A stretch of DNA of 64,000 nt, taken from NCBI RefSeq assembly GCF_019320115.1, contig NC_089587.1, positions 107,371,158 through 107,435,157 on the forward strand, given 5' to 3'. Below, piece after piece: positions 1 through 11,449 of the stretch. Made by a program: the position numbers and the translations under genes. Below the pieces are notes generated by a model. That model was given only the letters and a program-made list of their open reading frames with translations, did no database searches and was not told the DNA's origin. This DNA is from Miscanthus floridulus. Lineage: Eukaryota > Streptophyta > Magnoliopsida > Poales > Poaceae. How positions within the stretch are numbered: the stretch's first letter is position 1; the number at the start of each line of letters is the position of its first letter.

Positions 1-129
1 TTCGTGCACCCCACCGCTTGAGCCCTCACGCTTGCGCTCGGCTTCTCACGCGCCTGTCTGCGCCCGCTCGGCGACGCCCCAGCCAGCGGTCCCACGCCGC
101 ACGGATGTTATCTAGCAGCTACAGTGTGG

Positions 130-620
130 CTGCGGCAGATGGGTCCTACAACAACATGTGCAACACCAGATTTACTTTTGCAACACCCAGATGGAACACT
201 TCCAACATACTTCCGAAAACAGTTGAAACATTTAATTTGCGACGTACGTCTGAAATACTTGCAAAACACCTAGAAAACACTTGAAAGCCATTGCAAACAT
301 ATGCAACATCTAGATAAAACATTTACAACATACGTATGAAACACCTGAAACACTTGAAATATACACTTACAACATACATGTGTGTGCAACATCTAGATCT
401 ACTTTTGCAACATCCAGACGAACCACTTGAACACATACGTCTGATACAAATGAAACATTTAGAACATACACTTGAAACATATTTGTATAACCATTGCAAC
501 ATGTGCAATATCCCGATCTACTTTTGTAACATCGATATAAACACTTGTGACATATCTCTGGAACATCTAAAACACTTGAAACATACGTTTTGCAACATAC
601 TCTTTCAGTGCAAACATCTT
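130..620. repeat. Degenerate short-period A/C-rich repeat
   Basis: The stretch is built from variants of two short motifs, one like GAAACACTTGAAACATACG and one like TTGCAACATCCAGA, repeated at irregular spacing of about 25-60 bases. A second block of the same texture lies at 25740-26130. Open frames here are by-products of the repeat. I do not recognise a named transposon family. Confidence 0.6.
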
Positions 621-654
621 CTTGCTGCTTTGTCGAATGGAGGCTTGTCGGCGC

Positions 655-1050
655 GTGGAGGTCACTGGTGTGCTCGCCGGCAACGCGGAGCTAGGCGGCG
701 GCGCACAGAGGGCAAGGTGGGGGCGCACGGGCGGCGGTGCCGCAGAGGGCGGGTGGGTGGCGTGTGGAGGTCATCGGTGTTCTAGCTGGCGGTACGAAGC
801 TCGTGGGAAACGTGGAGCTAGGCAGTGGTGCACAGAGGGCGGGGTGGGGGCGGCATGTGCAACGGTGCGCAGAGGGCAGGTGGGTGGTGCGTAGAGGTCA
901 ATAGTGTGCTCACCGCGGCACTGAGCTCGTCAGCAACGCGGAGTTGGGCGGCGGCGCACAGAGGGTGGGGTAGGGGCGGCACAGGCGGCGGTGGCATAAA
1001 GGATGGGTGGGCGCGGCAGCGGTGGCACAGAGGGTGGGTGGAGCGTCGAC
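655..1050. repeat. GC-rich tandem repeat, about three units
   Basis: Three diverged units begin at about 655, 764 and 891. Each starts with a form of GTGGAGGTCA and continues through CACAGAGGG and GGTGGG motifs. Unit length varies from roughly 110 to 160 bases. Open frames on both strands follow from the base composition and carry no recognisable domain. Confidence 0.6.
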
Positions 1051-1713
1051 CCAGCATTTCCGATGGGAAAAAGGTAAACTACCTAACTGACCCAACTAAA
1101 CAAAGCTGGGGCATCTTATACCTTACTCATATTAAGAAATAAAAACAAGAACTGCGAACAGAAAAGATCACGTCAAAGGCTCAAAGAGGAAAACCATAGC
1201 CAAATTTGTCAAATTATTCTTCTGTGCTACAACCCATGGCAACCATCACAAATCATGCAATTTCATATGCATTGTTCTAGCTGTATAGATGATAGGCCAG
1301 AGATAGAGCACATTACTTGTAAGAAACGTTCTTGCAGTTGCAGAGTACTAGAGCAAGCTAGCACGATCACACTCACATGAATGAACAATGTATTGCCAAT
1401 CAGTTAAGATGCAGGGATACAAGTTATGGCGGCCTGTTTGTGTATGAATCAGTCAAGCTGCTGATTAGCAGACTAAGTAGACTACTGTCACAATCACAAG
1501 AAAAAAATCCAACTTGCTCCAAGAAATTAACAAGGTAACTCATAATGGCGCAGTTCCAAAATGTAAGTTTTGCACATGATGCAGCAAAAAAACATAGGCG
1601 AAATATTTCATGCCACTATAGGTAACAGGGATCATATTTAGAGCCCAGTTTCACTTCTACGGTGAAGCTCGAAGTGTTTGTAGCTTTAGAGCCCAGTTTC
1701 GCTTCTTTTTTTA
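1051..1713. other. Intergenic stretch without recognised feature
   Basis: No gene or repeat family is recognised. The only structure seen is a 21-base direct repeat (AGAGCCCAGTTTCRCTTCT core) at about 1638 and 1686, just before the poly(T) run that ends the LINE on the right. Confidence 0.4.
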
Positions 1714-2021
1714 ATGGTCGACGGGGGGAGAAGCTCTCCCCACCTGATTTTATTACTGGCCCAAAAACGCGGCCCGCCAAAAGAAAAAAAGTTACAGGTT
1801 TACAATGCTTATGTTAGCACAGAGGTAACCAGAAAATAAGAAACTGAAAAAGGAAAGAAAAAACAAATGCAGAAACAGCAGTTAGTTGACTTAGTTCTGC
1901 ATCACCATTTACCCATTTCTACGATTTGGCACGACGTATCTGCTACTTGCTTCTTCCTTCTCTTTAGCCTCTGTCGCCGTAGCTCAGCTCTCGACTTGCA
2001 TTCTCGAAACTATTGCCTGAC
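1714..2021 (-). mobile_element. LINE 3' end (non-LTR retrotransposon), minus strand
   Basis: Read on the minus strand, the end has an AATAAAATC stretch, a G-rich hairpin-like sequence and then an A run (plus-strand poly(T) at about 1704-1711), as is usual for the 3' end of a grass LINE. A short basic C-terminal peptide (RRQRLKRRKK) precedes the untranslated region. It probably belongs to the same copy as the zinc-binding part at 3398-4110, with other LINE sequence inserted between them. Assignment rests on structure and orientation only. Confidence 0.5.
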
Positions 2022-2370
2022 AGTCGCTCGATGATTGGTGGGACAAAGCCACACAAGAGGTGCCCAAACCGATGAAAAGGCAGTTCAACAGAGTGATCAT
2101 CTACACAATATGAAACATTTGGAAGGAAATGAAAAGACGAATATTCAACAACACTTCAGAGTCACCGATGCAAGTGGCCTCCAGAGTAGGGAGGATATTG
2201 TGCAAAGAAAGCGAGCCAGCTTAGAGAGAGGTTAAAGCCCATTTGTTGAATATGAGATCTTAACTGTGTTTTGTTTGTCTTGGAGGGCTATTTCCCTTGT
2301 ACATAAAACTCTATTTTCTCTCTTAATCGAACGACAGATAATATTGCACTGCAGATATGGAAAGCGAATA
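2022..2370 (+). mobile_element. LINE C-terminal fragment and 3' UTR, plus strand
   Basis: The plus-strand frame from about 2034 reads as the C-terminal tail of a grass LINE ORF2: a WW pair, then a PKPMKRQFN segment, then NIWKEMKRRIFNN and PMQVASRVG. An in-frame TGA stands where the family has Trp before NIWK. Downstream lies 3' UTR-like sequence with CTTGTACATAAA. No poly(A) follows, and the sequence changes directly into minus-strand LINE sequence. It is a dead fragment, either a separate 5'-truncated LINE or an inverted piece of the neighbour. Confidence 0.6.
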
Positions 2371-3397
2371 TGCATTGGTTCTGGTTGTGTATTAGCGAGT
2401 TGGGCATCGAAATCTTCCCATGGCAGTACCTGGTTCCACACCGCCTTGGCGAAAGGGCATAAGAGGGCTAAGTGTAAACCAGTTTCCAAAAGTCCGTCGC
2501 ACAGAACGCAGTGTTCCTGGTGTGGCCATCCTCTTTTTTGCAAATTATCCGCCGTCAGTATTTTTTCTTGAACCAGAATCCAAGCAAAAACTTTGCATTT
2601 GTTTTCTGCCTGCGCTTTCCAGATTTGGCTATACCAGGATTTTGTATAGGAGGCGCTGAACTGGATCCGGTATGCTAATCGGGTGGAGTAGCAGCCGTTG
2701 GCCGTCCATTTCCAAGTTATGGTGTCTCGAATGCTCGGAGTTAGCTGGACATATTGAATTCTGATCCAAAGGGAGACGAACTCCTCAATGTGAGTAGTGA
2801 TCTTATCCCTAAGAGAGCGTATCCATGCCCCATTGTGTAGCTCTTGTTGGACAGTCCTGTTTTTCCTCCTTACCAGTTAGAAGAGATGAGGTGCTAAATT
2901 CCTGGGCACTTCCCCTTCCAGCCAACTGTTGTGCCAAAAATGGGCTTTTTGGCCATCTCCAATTGTGACTATGGTTGATGCATTGAATAGTAGCCTGTCA
3001 GACTTATTGCAAGGAAGTCAGACCCCACCTATGGTTTGGACTCGTGCACCCATTCCTGCCAAAGCCATCTGAGGCGAAGAGCTCTTACAAATTTCTCCAG
3101 GTCTGGCAACCCTAGGCCTCCAGTGTCTTTTGGTCTAGTGGTTGTGGACCAGTTAACTAGACAGTGGCCTCTATTTGCGTTTTCATCACCTTTTCCAAAA
3201 GAATGATCATCTAATTTTGTCTACTTTCTTTTTTTCGTAAGCTGCCAGAGGGAACACTGTTAGGTGGTAGGTTGGCATGGAGGAAAGGATGGAGGAGACA
3301 AGGGTGAGGCGGCCAACTTTGTTTAGCCACCTCTCCTTCCATACAGGTAGCCTCTGACCGATGCGCTCGATGAGGGGTTGGACATGAATTTTTTGCA
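2371..3397 (-). mobile_element. LINE ORF2 fragment: end of reverse transcriptase and zf-RVT
   Basis: The minus strand encodes the C-terminal half of a LINE ORF2 protein. From 3397 leftward it reads PLIERIGQRLPVWKERWLNK and LTLVSSILSSMPTYHL, typical of the region after the reverse transcriptase palm. It continues with GAWIRSLRDKI and a zf-RVT domain at 2540-2420 (CVLCDG, then HLALLCPFAKAVW). The frame carries several stops and shifts, and neither the RT catalytic core nor the endonuclease is present. The right edge at about 3397 abuts another LINE's zf-RVT domain, so this copy is 5'-truncated and probably inserted into that one. Confidence 0.65.
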
Positions 3398-4110
3398 GTG
3401 CAATATGGCTATGAAGGTACTGAATTCATCTTGAGGTATGTTTGCCGGTCGATCTAGCTTGTGTAGGTCTCGCACGGTTTGAATTTGCGGCAACACAAAG
3501 CCAAGCTTTAACCATAGCTGCCTTGCAATTGTGCAGCCGAAGACAATGTGCTCCGGCGTTTCATCTGTATCATTGCAAACTTCACACACATTGTCCGGCA
3601 CTATATTTTTCCGACGAAGTACACTGCAACTCGATCCGAATCCCCTGGACAAGAAGCCACATGAACATCTGTACTCTGGGCGGCGCTGCAGTTTTCCAGA
3701 TGAAACTTGTTCTCTCATCTCCAGCCTGACTGCGCGCTTTTCAGCAGGTGGTAGATGCCTCGGCTATCAAGGCGTGCATCCCCCTTGCTGAATGGAGATG
3801 TTTGGCAGTCCGGTTCGTTTGTCAATGAGACTTGCTCAAGTATGCCCTGCAGTGAATGGAGTTCGTTTAACGCCCTTGTTGACAGGCGTGCCACTAAGGT
3901 AGATTGGAGCCCTGAGTTAACATCTCTCTGACCGTTGCATCTTGCCGTGTACAGTGCGTGAAAAGTGCTGGGTAGGTGTCCACCAGGGCCTCATCCCAAT
4001 CTATACATCCATCCAAAACGAAGAAGTGTGTCACCGTCTCCAAGTTTGACAGAGGTGATTGCCTGATATAGTGCAGAAAATCGACAACCAAAGCCAGGGT
4101 ACGCTAACAT
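3398..4110 (-). mobile_element. Second LINE fragment with zf-RVT domain
   Basis: This minus-strand fragment of a LINE ORF2 protein is different from its left neighbour. Around 4090-3990 it reads LETVTHFFVLDGCIDWDEA and LVDTYPALFTHC, the segment usually found ahead of the terminal zinc domain. At about 3595-3480 lies a zf-RVT motif, CEVCNDTDETPEHIVFGC, followed by RQLW. Frameshifts are present near 3650. The 5' part including RT is missing. The 3' end of the same copy is probably the segment at 1714-2021, which would make the intervening LINE sequence a nested insertion. Confidence 0.6.
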
Positions 4111-4123
4111 ATTGTGAATACTA

Positions 4124-4385
4124 CTCCCTCCGATCCGTCTCAAAAATAATGCAATTCTAAGTTTAGGAGAAGTCAAATTTCTTTAAATTGACTAAGTTTA
4201 TGGAAAACGATATCAATATTATATCTCCAAACAAGTTTACTATAAAAATATATTTCATAACAAATCAAATGATATTAACTTGATATCATAAATGTTTGTA
4301 GTTTTTTTTGTATAAATTTAGTTAAATTTTAAATTATTTGACTTCTCGAAAAATGAGAGTTATATTTTTTTTAGGGCAGAGGGAG
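4124..4385. mobile_element. Stowaway-type MITE (Tc1/mariner), 262 bp
   Basis: The ends are CTCCCTCCGATCCGTCTC and its near inverse ending GGCAGAGGGAG. They are flanked by TA on both sides (4122-4123 and 4386-4387), the target duplication of Stowaway. The interior is AT-rich with no coding capacity. Confidence 0.85.
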
Positions 4386-4515
4386 TACAATTTACCAAGG
4401 GAGTCTGTTCTTTTTTGCGGTATGCATTTGTCGGGTATCAGTATTAGGATACCCAACGAAGGGATCTAAGGACCGCGGACGACAAACTCGCCTAGATAAT
4501 CGAGGACGTATTTCA

Positions 4516-4680
4516 GTCTCGCCCGACCCTGTGGGCACGGGCTCCGTCTCGCTCGACCCCTCGGGCACGGGCCCTGTGTCACCCGACCCCAAGGGTACGG
4601 GTGCTGTCTCGCCCGACCCTGAGGGCACGGGCTTCGTCCCGCCCGACCCCGAGGGCGCGGGCTCCGTCTCGCCCGACGAG
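4516..4680. repeat. 30-bp tandem repeat in 5' LTR, five units
   Basis: Five units of exactly 30 bases plus a partial sixth share the core CTCGCCCGACCC and GGGCACGGGC. As 30 is a multiple of three, the array stays open as decapeptide repeats in several frames; these are not genes. The 3' LTR holds six units. Confidence 0.85.
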
Positions 4681-5108
4681 GAACCATACTGCTTCCAACC
4701 ACTACGAGTCTAAGGGGTATGACCCCAGGGTCAAACTTCTGAAACCGGAAAGAAAGCGGGCACGTCTCTACGTGACCCATGGCTACGTCAGGCCACGCCC
4801 GGGGGTTCACATCACCAACAGTGACGGGTGTGTGGCCGTTGTGCTGCCTACTCCCCGTACGGCCGCTGACTGGCACGTCGGTTCACCACGCCGTCTGCCG
4901 GGACAGGATGGGACGTCACGACCAGCTGATGACGCCGAGGCATGGTACTAGTGGTGAACAGGAGGCCGACGTGGAGCCATCCCTGTCACCATCTACAACA
5001 TCGACGGGACCCGCATAAAGGAGAAGAAGGACACGGTGTCCCTGGAGGCCTTCTTCTCCCTCGCTTTTCTCCTTTCCTCTCTCTGTAACCTGCGTCTTCC
5101 CCTTCACC

Positions 5109-5115
5109 TATAAAA
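5109..5115 (+). promoter_or_regulatory. TATA box of 5' LTR
   Basis: TATAAAA lies in the sequence CACCTATAAAAGGGGAAG, where a Pol II LTR promoter would be expected. The matching box in the 3' LTR is at 16311-16317. Confidence 0.65.
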
Positions 5116-5395
5116 GGGGAAGCAGGACGCCCCAAGAAGGGGCAACGAGCACACGGCTGAACAAGCTCAACAAGACCTAACCCCATTCGACCTTTTCACC
5201 AGAGACTTGGAAAGTTCTCCCTCTCTCATCCATTTGTAACCCCTACTACAAACTATGCCGGTAACACGAGCAGCAGCAGACTAGACATAGAGACATTCCG
5301 CCCAAAACAGTATAAATCATTGTGTCCTCCGAGCACACCATCCAGGCCAGACACGTAGATACAAATTTACTAGCCGGTGGTTCGAAACACCGACA

Positions 5396-5415
5396 GTTGA
5401 CGCGCCAAGTAGGGG
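5396..5415 (+). other. Primer binding site region of the Gypsy element
   Basis: The bases directly after the 5' LTR (GTTGACGCGCCAAGTAGGGG) occupy the primer binding site position. The matching tRNA cannot be named with confidence from sight. Confidence 0.5.
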
Positions 5416-5429
5416 CTTTTTGCGCGTCT

Positions 5430-7745
5430 CGACGTCCACATCAGACCTCGGATGGCTAGTTACAGTGTCAGCTGGGTCTTGGGCGCACACGTGCGCTTCG
5501 GAAACCTGCACTTCATCGTTACGACGGAGGGAGAGTTGGCGCATGCTTTCGCCACCGTCTAGCCTCTCCACTCCACCGGCCTTGACGCGATCGTCGAGGT
5601 CGTTCAGGAGCTGCAGCTGCACGCACCGGAGGCCTGTGCCCCCAGAAGCAACCAGCTCCTTGGCTTCGATTACAGGAGGCTAAAGTACCAGCTCGATGCC
5701 TTCCTAGGAGCCCGACCGTCCCGGGAGGACTTGCGCTGCCTCACCTTCTCGTTCGCCAACGTCATGACGTAGCTTGCCGGGGGAAACCGCTCTCCTCGAA
5801 ATACCTCATCCGGAGCACCCCAACAGCGTTCCCGTTCGGTCTGCACAACGTCGCAGAGACCGTTGACCACCTCATGGCGCAGCACATGTGCCCATCCCCT
5901 ATGAACAACGAGTTCATGGAGATGACCGAATACGTCACAGAATCTTTCCATGACCTTCTCGTGGGAGATTTAGAGTTGCCCTGTGACTCTGACTCCAGTA
6001 GGGGGAGCCATCACCCCTCACAAGAATGTTTTATGATGGGTACCCCCGAGGGACGCTTCAAATAGGTCCACGAGGGAGGGGCTAACCCACCAAACGACCT
6101 CAATGACGAGGTCAAGGAAGATGCAGGGGCCCTTCCTCGTATGCGGGTGGAACAGCTAAGGGCATGGCACCAGGAGCTCGAGGATGCATGAGTCGAACTC
6201 TAGCGGGAGCGCTCAGAGCTCAAGCGAGAGATCGAGGGCCGCGGAGACGGTGGGCGCGCGTGCCATGGCCCGCGACGTGAACCAGAGGATCATCGAAGAC
6301 TATGGAGCCCTCCCACACTTCGCCCGACCAAGTCAGAATGTCGCTGCCGTGGCAGCCTTGCTCCGAGGGCTCCTAGAGCCTGTGACACCCGAGGATCATC
6401 GGGCCCATCGTGAGATCCGCATGCTGCTCAAGCGCGTGGCGGTGCAGCAGGCGGAGAGCTCACTGTCTTAGTGATGCGAGCTCGATGCCAATTAGCGCAC
6501 GACCTCAGGACGACATGTCAAGGACGTGTCTATCCACCAGGCACCGTGCGCTGGCGGGGGCATGTCGTAGCCCTAGTGCAGGAGCGTCTCGGCCTCCACC
6601 ATGACGCACGTAACACCCTGGATGCCCGTAGGCGTGGATGAAGCAACAAGAGAGAGGAAGCCGGTCATGGCTACCACCCTCATCACGGCGGACGCTACGA
6701 CAGCAGCGAGGACCAAAGTCTGAGCCCCGACTTGCCAGGACCTCAGGCCTTTGGCCTACACATCCTTAACGCCTCCTTCCCACTGTGGTACCGACCGCCG
6801 ATCAACATCCCAAAATAATCTGAGGAAACTAACCCCGAACTGTGGCTCGAGGATTACCGGCTTGCTTGCCAAGCCGGTGGAGCTGATAGTGAGAGTTTCA
6901 TTATCCGCAACCTCTCATTGTTCCTGGCTGATTTGGCATGAACATGGTTGGAGCACCTTTTGTCCAACCGGATTCAAAGTTGGGCGGACCTGAAGGAGAT
7001 TTTCGTGGAAAACTTCCAGGGCACCTACGTGCGTCCTGGGAACCCATGAAATCTCAAAAACTATCGATAGAAGTCCGAGGAGACTCTTTATGAGTACATC
7101 CAGCACTTCTCATGGTAGTGCAATGAGCTGCCAGACATCGCCGACATCGATGTTATAGGAGCCTTCCTGTTCAGAACCACCTGCGAGTCCCTGGTTCACA
7201 AGCTGGGACGCAAGGGCCCGTGAACCACCAAGGAGCTCCTCAACATCGCCACTAGCCACGCCTTGGGCGGGGAGGCGGTTGGAGCGATTTTTGACTACCC
7301 CAAGGGCAAGGCGAAGTGGGATGAGGATGTCGGCGAAGGCACCTCCAACCGCCCCAACAAGAAGAAGAACAAGCTATGGCGTGAGGGCTCGCTTGTGGCC
7401 ACTGCCGACCGCAAGGGGGTCAGAAGCCCACCGAGGGTACCCTAGACCACTTTGAGAAGCTGCTCAAAGGGTCATGCCCGAACCATGCCTTCCCTGTCAA
7501 GCACCTATACAAAGACTATGTCCTCATGAAGTTGTTCCTGTCTGGTGGCTCCAACAAGTGGGAGTACAGGAAGGAGCCCAAGCCAGCGACAGACAACACC
7601 GAGGGGAAGGACAACAACTTTCTAATGCTGGATGGCTGCCTCATGATCTTTGGGGGGGTCGGCGACTATGACTCCAAGCACCTCTAGAAGCTTGCGCGTC
7701 GCGAGGTCTATATGGCCGAGCTGGCCACGCCTTCCTTCCTCTGAT
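5430..7745 (+). pseudogene. gag pseudogene of the Gypsy element
   Basis: Gag would form the element's RNA-packaging particle in the cytoplasm. The frame is open only in pieces. Recognisable parts are an N-terminal segment (DYRRLKYQLDAFLG at about 5664), a segment at 6250-6470 reading ALPHFARPSQN and LLRGLLEP, and the retrotransposon gag core at about 6770-7260 with WLEDYRLACQAGGA, FQGTYVRPGNP, SEETLYEYI and a lysine-rich tail. Stops interrupt it at many points. Where family consensus allows comparison they stand for CAG, CGA or TGG codons, so they look like transitions. The reading runs on toward the protease. Confidence 0.8.
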
Positions 7746-8430
7746 GGTCGAAGTCTGCCATCACCTTTGATCGAGTCGACCACCCAGAAAACATCCCGTA
7801 GCTGAGAAGATACCCGCTCGTGGTTGACCCGATCGTCGGCACAAAGTGGCTCACCAAGGTGCTGATGGATGGGGGTAGTGGCCTCAACATCATGTACGCT
7901 GAGATGCTCGACGCCATGGGCATCGACCGATTACACATCCGGCCGACTAGGGATCCTTTCCACGACATCGTGCCTAGAAAGCAGGCCATGCCGCTCGGTT
8001 AGATCAATCTGCCCGTCACCTTCGAGAATCCAACCAATTTATAGGACGGAGACCCTTACCTTCAAGGTGGTCGGGTTCCACGGGACCTACCACGCCATCC
8101 TAGGATGTCCATGCTACGTGAAGTTCATGGCCATCCCTAGCTACACCTATCTGAAATTGAAGATGCTGGGTCCGCGCATGGTCATCACTGTCGGCACCTC
8201 CTTCCAGCGCGCCTATGAGTGCGAGGTCGAATGCTGCAAACACGCCACGGCGATTGTCGCCTCCAAAGAGCTCGCGGCCATCAGGGAGGAGATCGTCGAA
8301 GAGGTGCCCAACCCCAAGCGGTCGGCCAGGTCTTTTGAGCCTATGGAGGGCTCCAAGGAGGTCATCATAGACCCCAGCAGCTCCAAGGGCAAGGTGGTGC
8401 GCATCGGCACCACGCTTTCCTTCAAATAGG
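7746..8430 (+). pseudogene. Aspartic protease region of the Gypsy pol, broken
   Basis: The retropepsin-like active site is visible at about 7858-7920 as VLMDGGSGLNIMYAEML, followed by the GILxxDFH-like region and, at 8070-8120, VVGFHGTYHAILGCPCYVKF. These match Ty3/Gypsy proteases that mature the Gag-Pol polyprotein. In-frame stops occur just before (CCGTAGCTG near 7800) and after (GGTTAGATC near 8000), each one transition from Gln. Confidence 0.8.
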
Positions 8431-9840
8431 AAAGCACGCTTGTCAACTTCCTCCATGCCAACAGAGAGATTTTTGCGTGGAGACCCTTGGACATGCCAGG
8501 CATTCCGAGAGAAGTCATCGAGTATGCCTTGAAGATCAGGCCAGCCTCCAAGCTAGTGAAGCAGCTCCTATGTCACTTCGACGAGGAGAAGCGTAGGGCC
8601 ATCGGCGAGGAGATTGTGACGCTTTTGGCAGCTAGATTCATCAAGGAGGTGTATCGCCCTGAGTGGTTAGCCAATCCCGTTCTTGTAAGAAAAAAGAGTG
8701 GGAAATGGAGAACGTGTGTCGATTACACGGGTCTCAACAAAGCGCGTCCAAAGGATCCGTTTCCTTTGCCGTGCATAGACCAAGTAGTCGACTTAACCTC
8801 AGGGTATGAAACCCTTTGCTTCCTTGATGCGTACTCCGGGTACCATCAAATCATGATGAAAGAGTCCGACTAGCTCGCGATGTCTTTAATCTCCTCGTTC
8901 GAATCATTCTACTATGTCACAATGTTGTTTGGTCTAAAAAATGCGGGGGCTACATATCAGTGTTGTATGCTCAAGTGTTTTGAGGACCTCATCGGGCAAA
9001 CCATTGAGGCCTATGCATACGACATCGTGGTCAAGTCCAAATGGGCTGAACAGCTCGTAACCGACCTAGAGCAGACCTTCGCAAAACTCTGAGCAAATGG
9101 CATCAAACTCAACCCTAAGAAATGTGTTTTCGGGGTCCCGAGGGGTATGCTGCTGGGTTTCATCGTCCCTAAGCGCAGCACCAAAGCGAACCCAGAGAAG
9201 ATCACGGCCATCACAAGGATGGGCCCGATTAAGAACATAAAGAGGGTACAACGAGTTACAGGGTGCCTTGCCATGCTCAGCCATTTTATCTCACGCCTCG
9301 GCGAACAGGGTCTCCTCCTCTATTGGCTTCTAAAAAAAGCCAACTATTTCGAGTGGATGCCCGAGGCCTAGGAGGCACTTGATAAGGTCAAGCAGCTCCT
9401 GACGAATGCCCCAATCCTAGTCCCCCCGACCGATGGGGAACCGCTCCTGCTCTACATTGTGGCCACCACGCAAGTGGTCAGCACCGCCCTGGTGGTAGAG
9501 CGGGATGAAGAGGGACACACCCTCAAAGTACAGTGTCCCATGTACTTCATTAGCGAGGTCCTGTCTAATTCCAAGACTCGCTACCCCCAAATCTAGAAAC
9601 TCCTGTATGCCATCCTGATCGCCATGAGGAAGTTGCATCACTACTTCGAGTCGCAATCGGTGACGGTCGTGACGTCCTTCCCTCTCGATGAGGTCATCCA
9701 AAACTAGGATGCCATAGGAAGAATCGTGAAGTGGGCACTCGAGCTGATGGGTCAGGGCATTTCGTATGCCCCTCAGATGGCCATCAAGTCCCAAGTGCTG
9801 GCTGATTTCGTTACAGAATGGACCAAGATCCAAATGTCGC
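8431..9840 (+). pseudogene. Reverse transcriptase and RNase H of the Gypsy pol, broken
   Basis: The RT domain starts near 8490 (MPGIPREVIEYAL) and shows YRPEWLANPVLVRKK, WRTCVDYTGLNKA, FLDAYSGYHQI and, after a TAG stop at 8871, MLFGLKNAGATYQ. The catalytic YxDD box near 9012 reads AYAYDIVV, so the first Asp of the pair is lost. RNase H-like sequence follows at about 9350-9830 (LYIVATTQVVSTALVV, then LADFVTEW). Stops in this stretch stand at usual Gln or Arg positions. After LADFVTEWTK the second half of RNase H, normally present, is missing, and the integrase zinc domain follows within about 70 bases: an internal deletion. Confidence 0.85.
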
Positions 9841-9869
9841 TAGCAGCCGTCGACCAAATGCGCTGCATC

Positions 9870-10951
9870 CCCATCGAACAAGGGAAGCAATTGCTAAGAG
9901 ATATCCACGGTGGGGTCTACGGGCACCATGCCGCACCTAGGACCCTGGTCGAAGATGCATTCTGATAGGGCTTCTACTGACCGACCGTAGAAGCTGACAC
10001 TGAACAGATCGTGCGCACCTACGAAGGGTGTCAATACTATGCTCGGTAGACCCACCTACCGGCTCAAGCACTCCAAATGATCCCCATCATGTGGTCGTTC
10101 GCGATCTGGGGGCTCGATATGGTCGGAAGTCTCAAGAGAGTGCCCAGGGGCTATATGCACTTACTTGTCACCGTAGACAAGTTTACAAAGTGGATAGAGG
10201 CTCAACCGATCTCTGTGATCAAGTCCTAGCAAGCCGTGCTATTCTTCCTTGACATCATCCATCGCTTTGGAGTCCCAAACTCCATTATCACGGACAATGG
10301 CATGCAGTTCACCAGGAAAAAGTTCCTCCGATTCTACAATGAATACTACATCTGCATCGATTGGGCCGCCGTAGCGCACCCCTGCATGAATGGGCAGGTC
10401 GAGCACGCGAACGGCATGGTCCTACAAGTCCTCAAGCCTAGGATCTTCAACCGGTTGAACAAGTTTGGTAGACGATGGGTCGCGAAGCTCCCCGCGGTGC
10501 TCTAGAGCCTAAGGACAACCCCTAGCTGAGCCACTAGCTACACACCCTTCTTCATGGTCTATGGTTCTGAGGCTATCCTCTCGACCGACCTTGACTATGG
10601 AGCACCAAGGGTTAGGGCGTACAATAAGTAGGGAGCCGAGGCATCCCTCGAAGACGCCATGGATCAGCTCGATGAAGCGCGCGACGTTGCCCTTCTTTGC
10701 TTGGCCATGTACCAGCAAGCATTGCGCCGGTACCACAGCCGCCGGGTGTGGGATTGAGTCTTCAACATCGGGGACCTAGTGCTTCGCCTCGTCCAGAGTA
10801 ACAAGAGCCGCCACAAGCTCTCTCCGCCATGGGAGGGACCATACGTCGTTGCGGAGGTGCTCCGGCCCGGCACTTACAAGCTCAAGACCATCAACGATAA
10901 AGTCTTCATCAATGCCTAGAACATCGAGCAGCTACGTCGCTTTTACCCCTA
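9870..10951 (+). pseudogene. Integrase of the Gypsy pol, broken
   Basis: The integrase would insert the cDNA copy into the genome. The H2C2 zinc-binding segment lies at about 9890-10050 (LLRDIHGGVYGHHAAP, then EGCQYYAR). The rve core shows its three acidic positions in VTVDKFTKW (about 10170), ITDNGMQF (about 10290) and GQVEHANG (about 10395). A C-terminal part ends near 10950 (SPPWEGPYVVAEVLRPGTYKL, then QLRRFYP). Stops near 9963, 9978, 10048, 10227, 10503, 10527, 10628, 10756 and 10917 break the frame. By family consensus most replace Arg, Trp or Gln by one transition. Confidence 0.85.
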
Positions 10952-11449
10952 ATCTATGCATGTGCTTATGAAAATTAAGAATGACGTTTTTGAAACAAAA
11001 AGCACTTTCTCTTATTGATTTCGTTATCGTCTCCTTGATCTTTAGTGACACCTGACCCCAGCAATGGCACAGGGCCAGGCCTCACTCAGGGGTTGATAAG
11101 AGCATACCTATTCAGAAAACAACCGCTATGCCCGACCCTTTCTCACATTAGGATCTAGAAGCAAGGGTTATGCAAACAAACGCTGAGTAAAACTAGTCGG
11201 ACTGCAAGAAACCTCACCCCAGCGGTTATGACATTTTTGCTCACCAGCGTGATCAGAGTTTTTTCGCTCGCACCTCGAGCTTTACAGTCTTAACAATGAA
11301 AAGGGTCGAAATGCATTAACCTTTTTATGTGTAAAAAAAGGGGAGAAGAGCTAAAAGTCTGTTCGACCATAACAAAAGTTAAGAACTTATCCACTTATTA
11401 TAAGTTCACCACCAGGCTTATCTAACTAACTAATTTTTTGGGGGTGATC
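10952..11449. other. Spacer after pol in the Gypsy element
   Basis: Non-coding spacer between the integrase end and the convergent antisense pseudogene. It contains A-rich and pyrimidine runs; no gene is seen. Confidence 0.5.

Larger units (their letters stand above)
4429..5395 (+). repeat. 5' LTR of the Gypsy element
   Basis: The LTR starts TGTCGGG and ends GACA. It carries a 30-bp tandem repeat near its left end and a TATA box at 5109. It matches the 3' LTR over its whole length apart from scattered changes and one fewer tandem unit. Confidence 0.9.

Noticed and set aside
4392..4951. Proline- and glycine-rich repeat frames in the LTRs.
   Set aside because: They come from the 30-bp LTR minisatellite, whose unit length is a multiple of three. 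The same pattern occurs in both LTRs at 4.5 and 15.7 kb.
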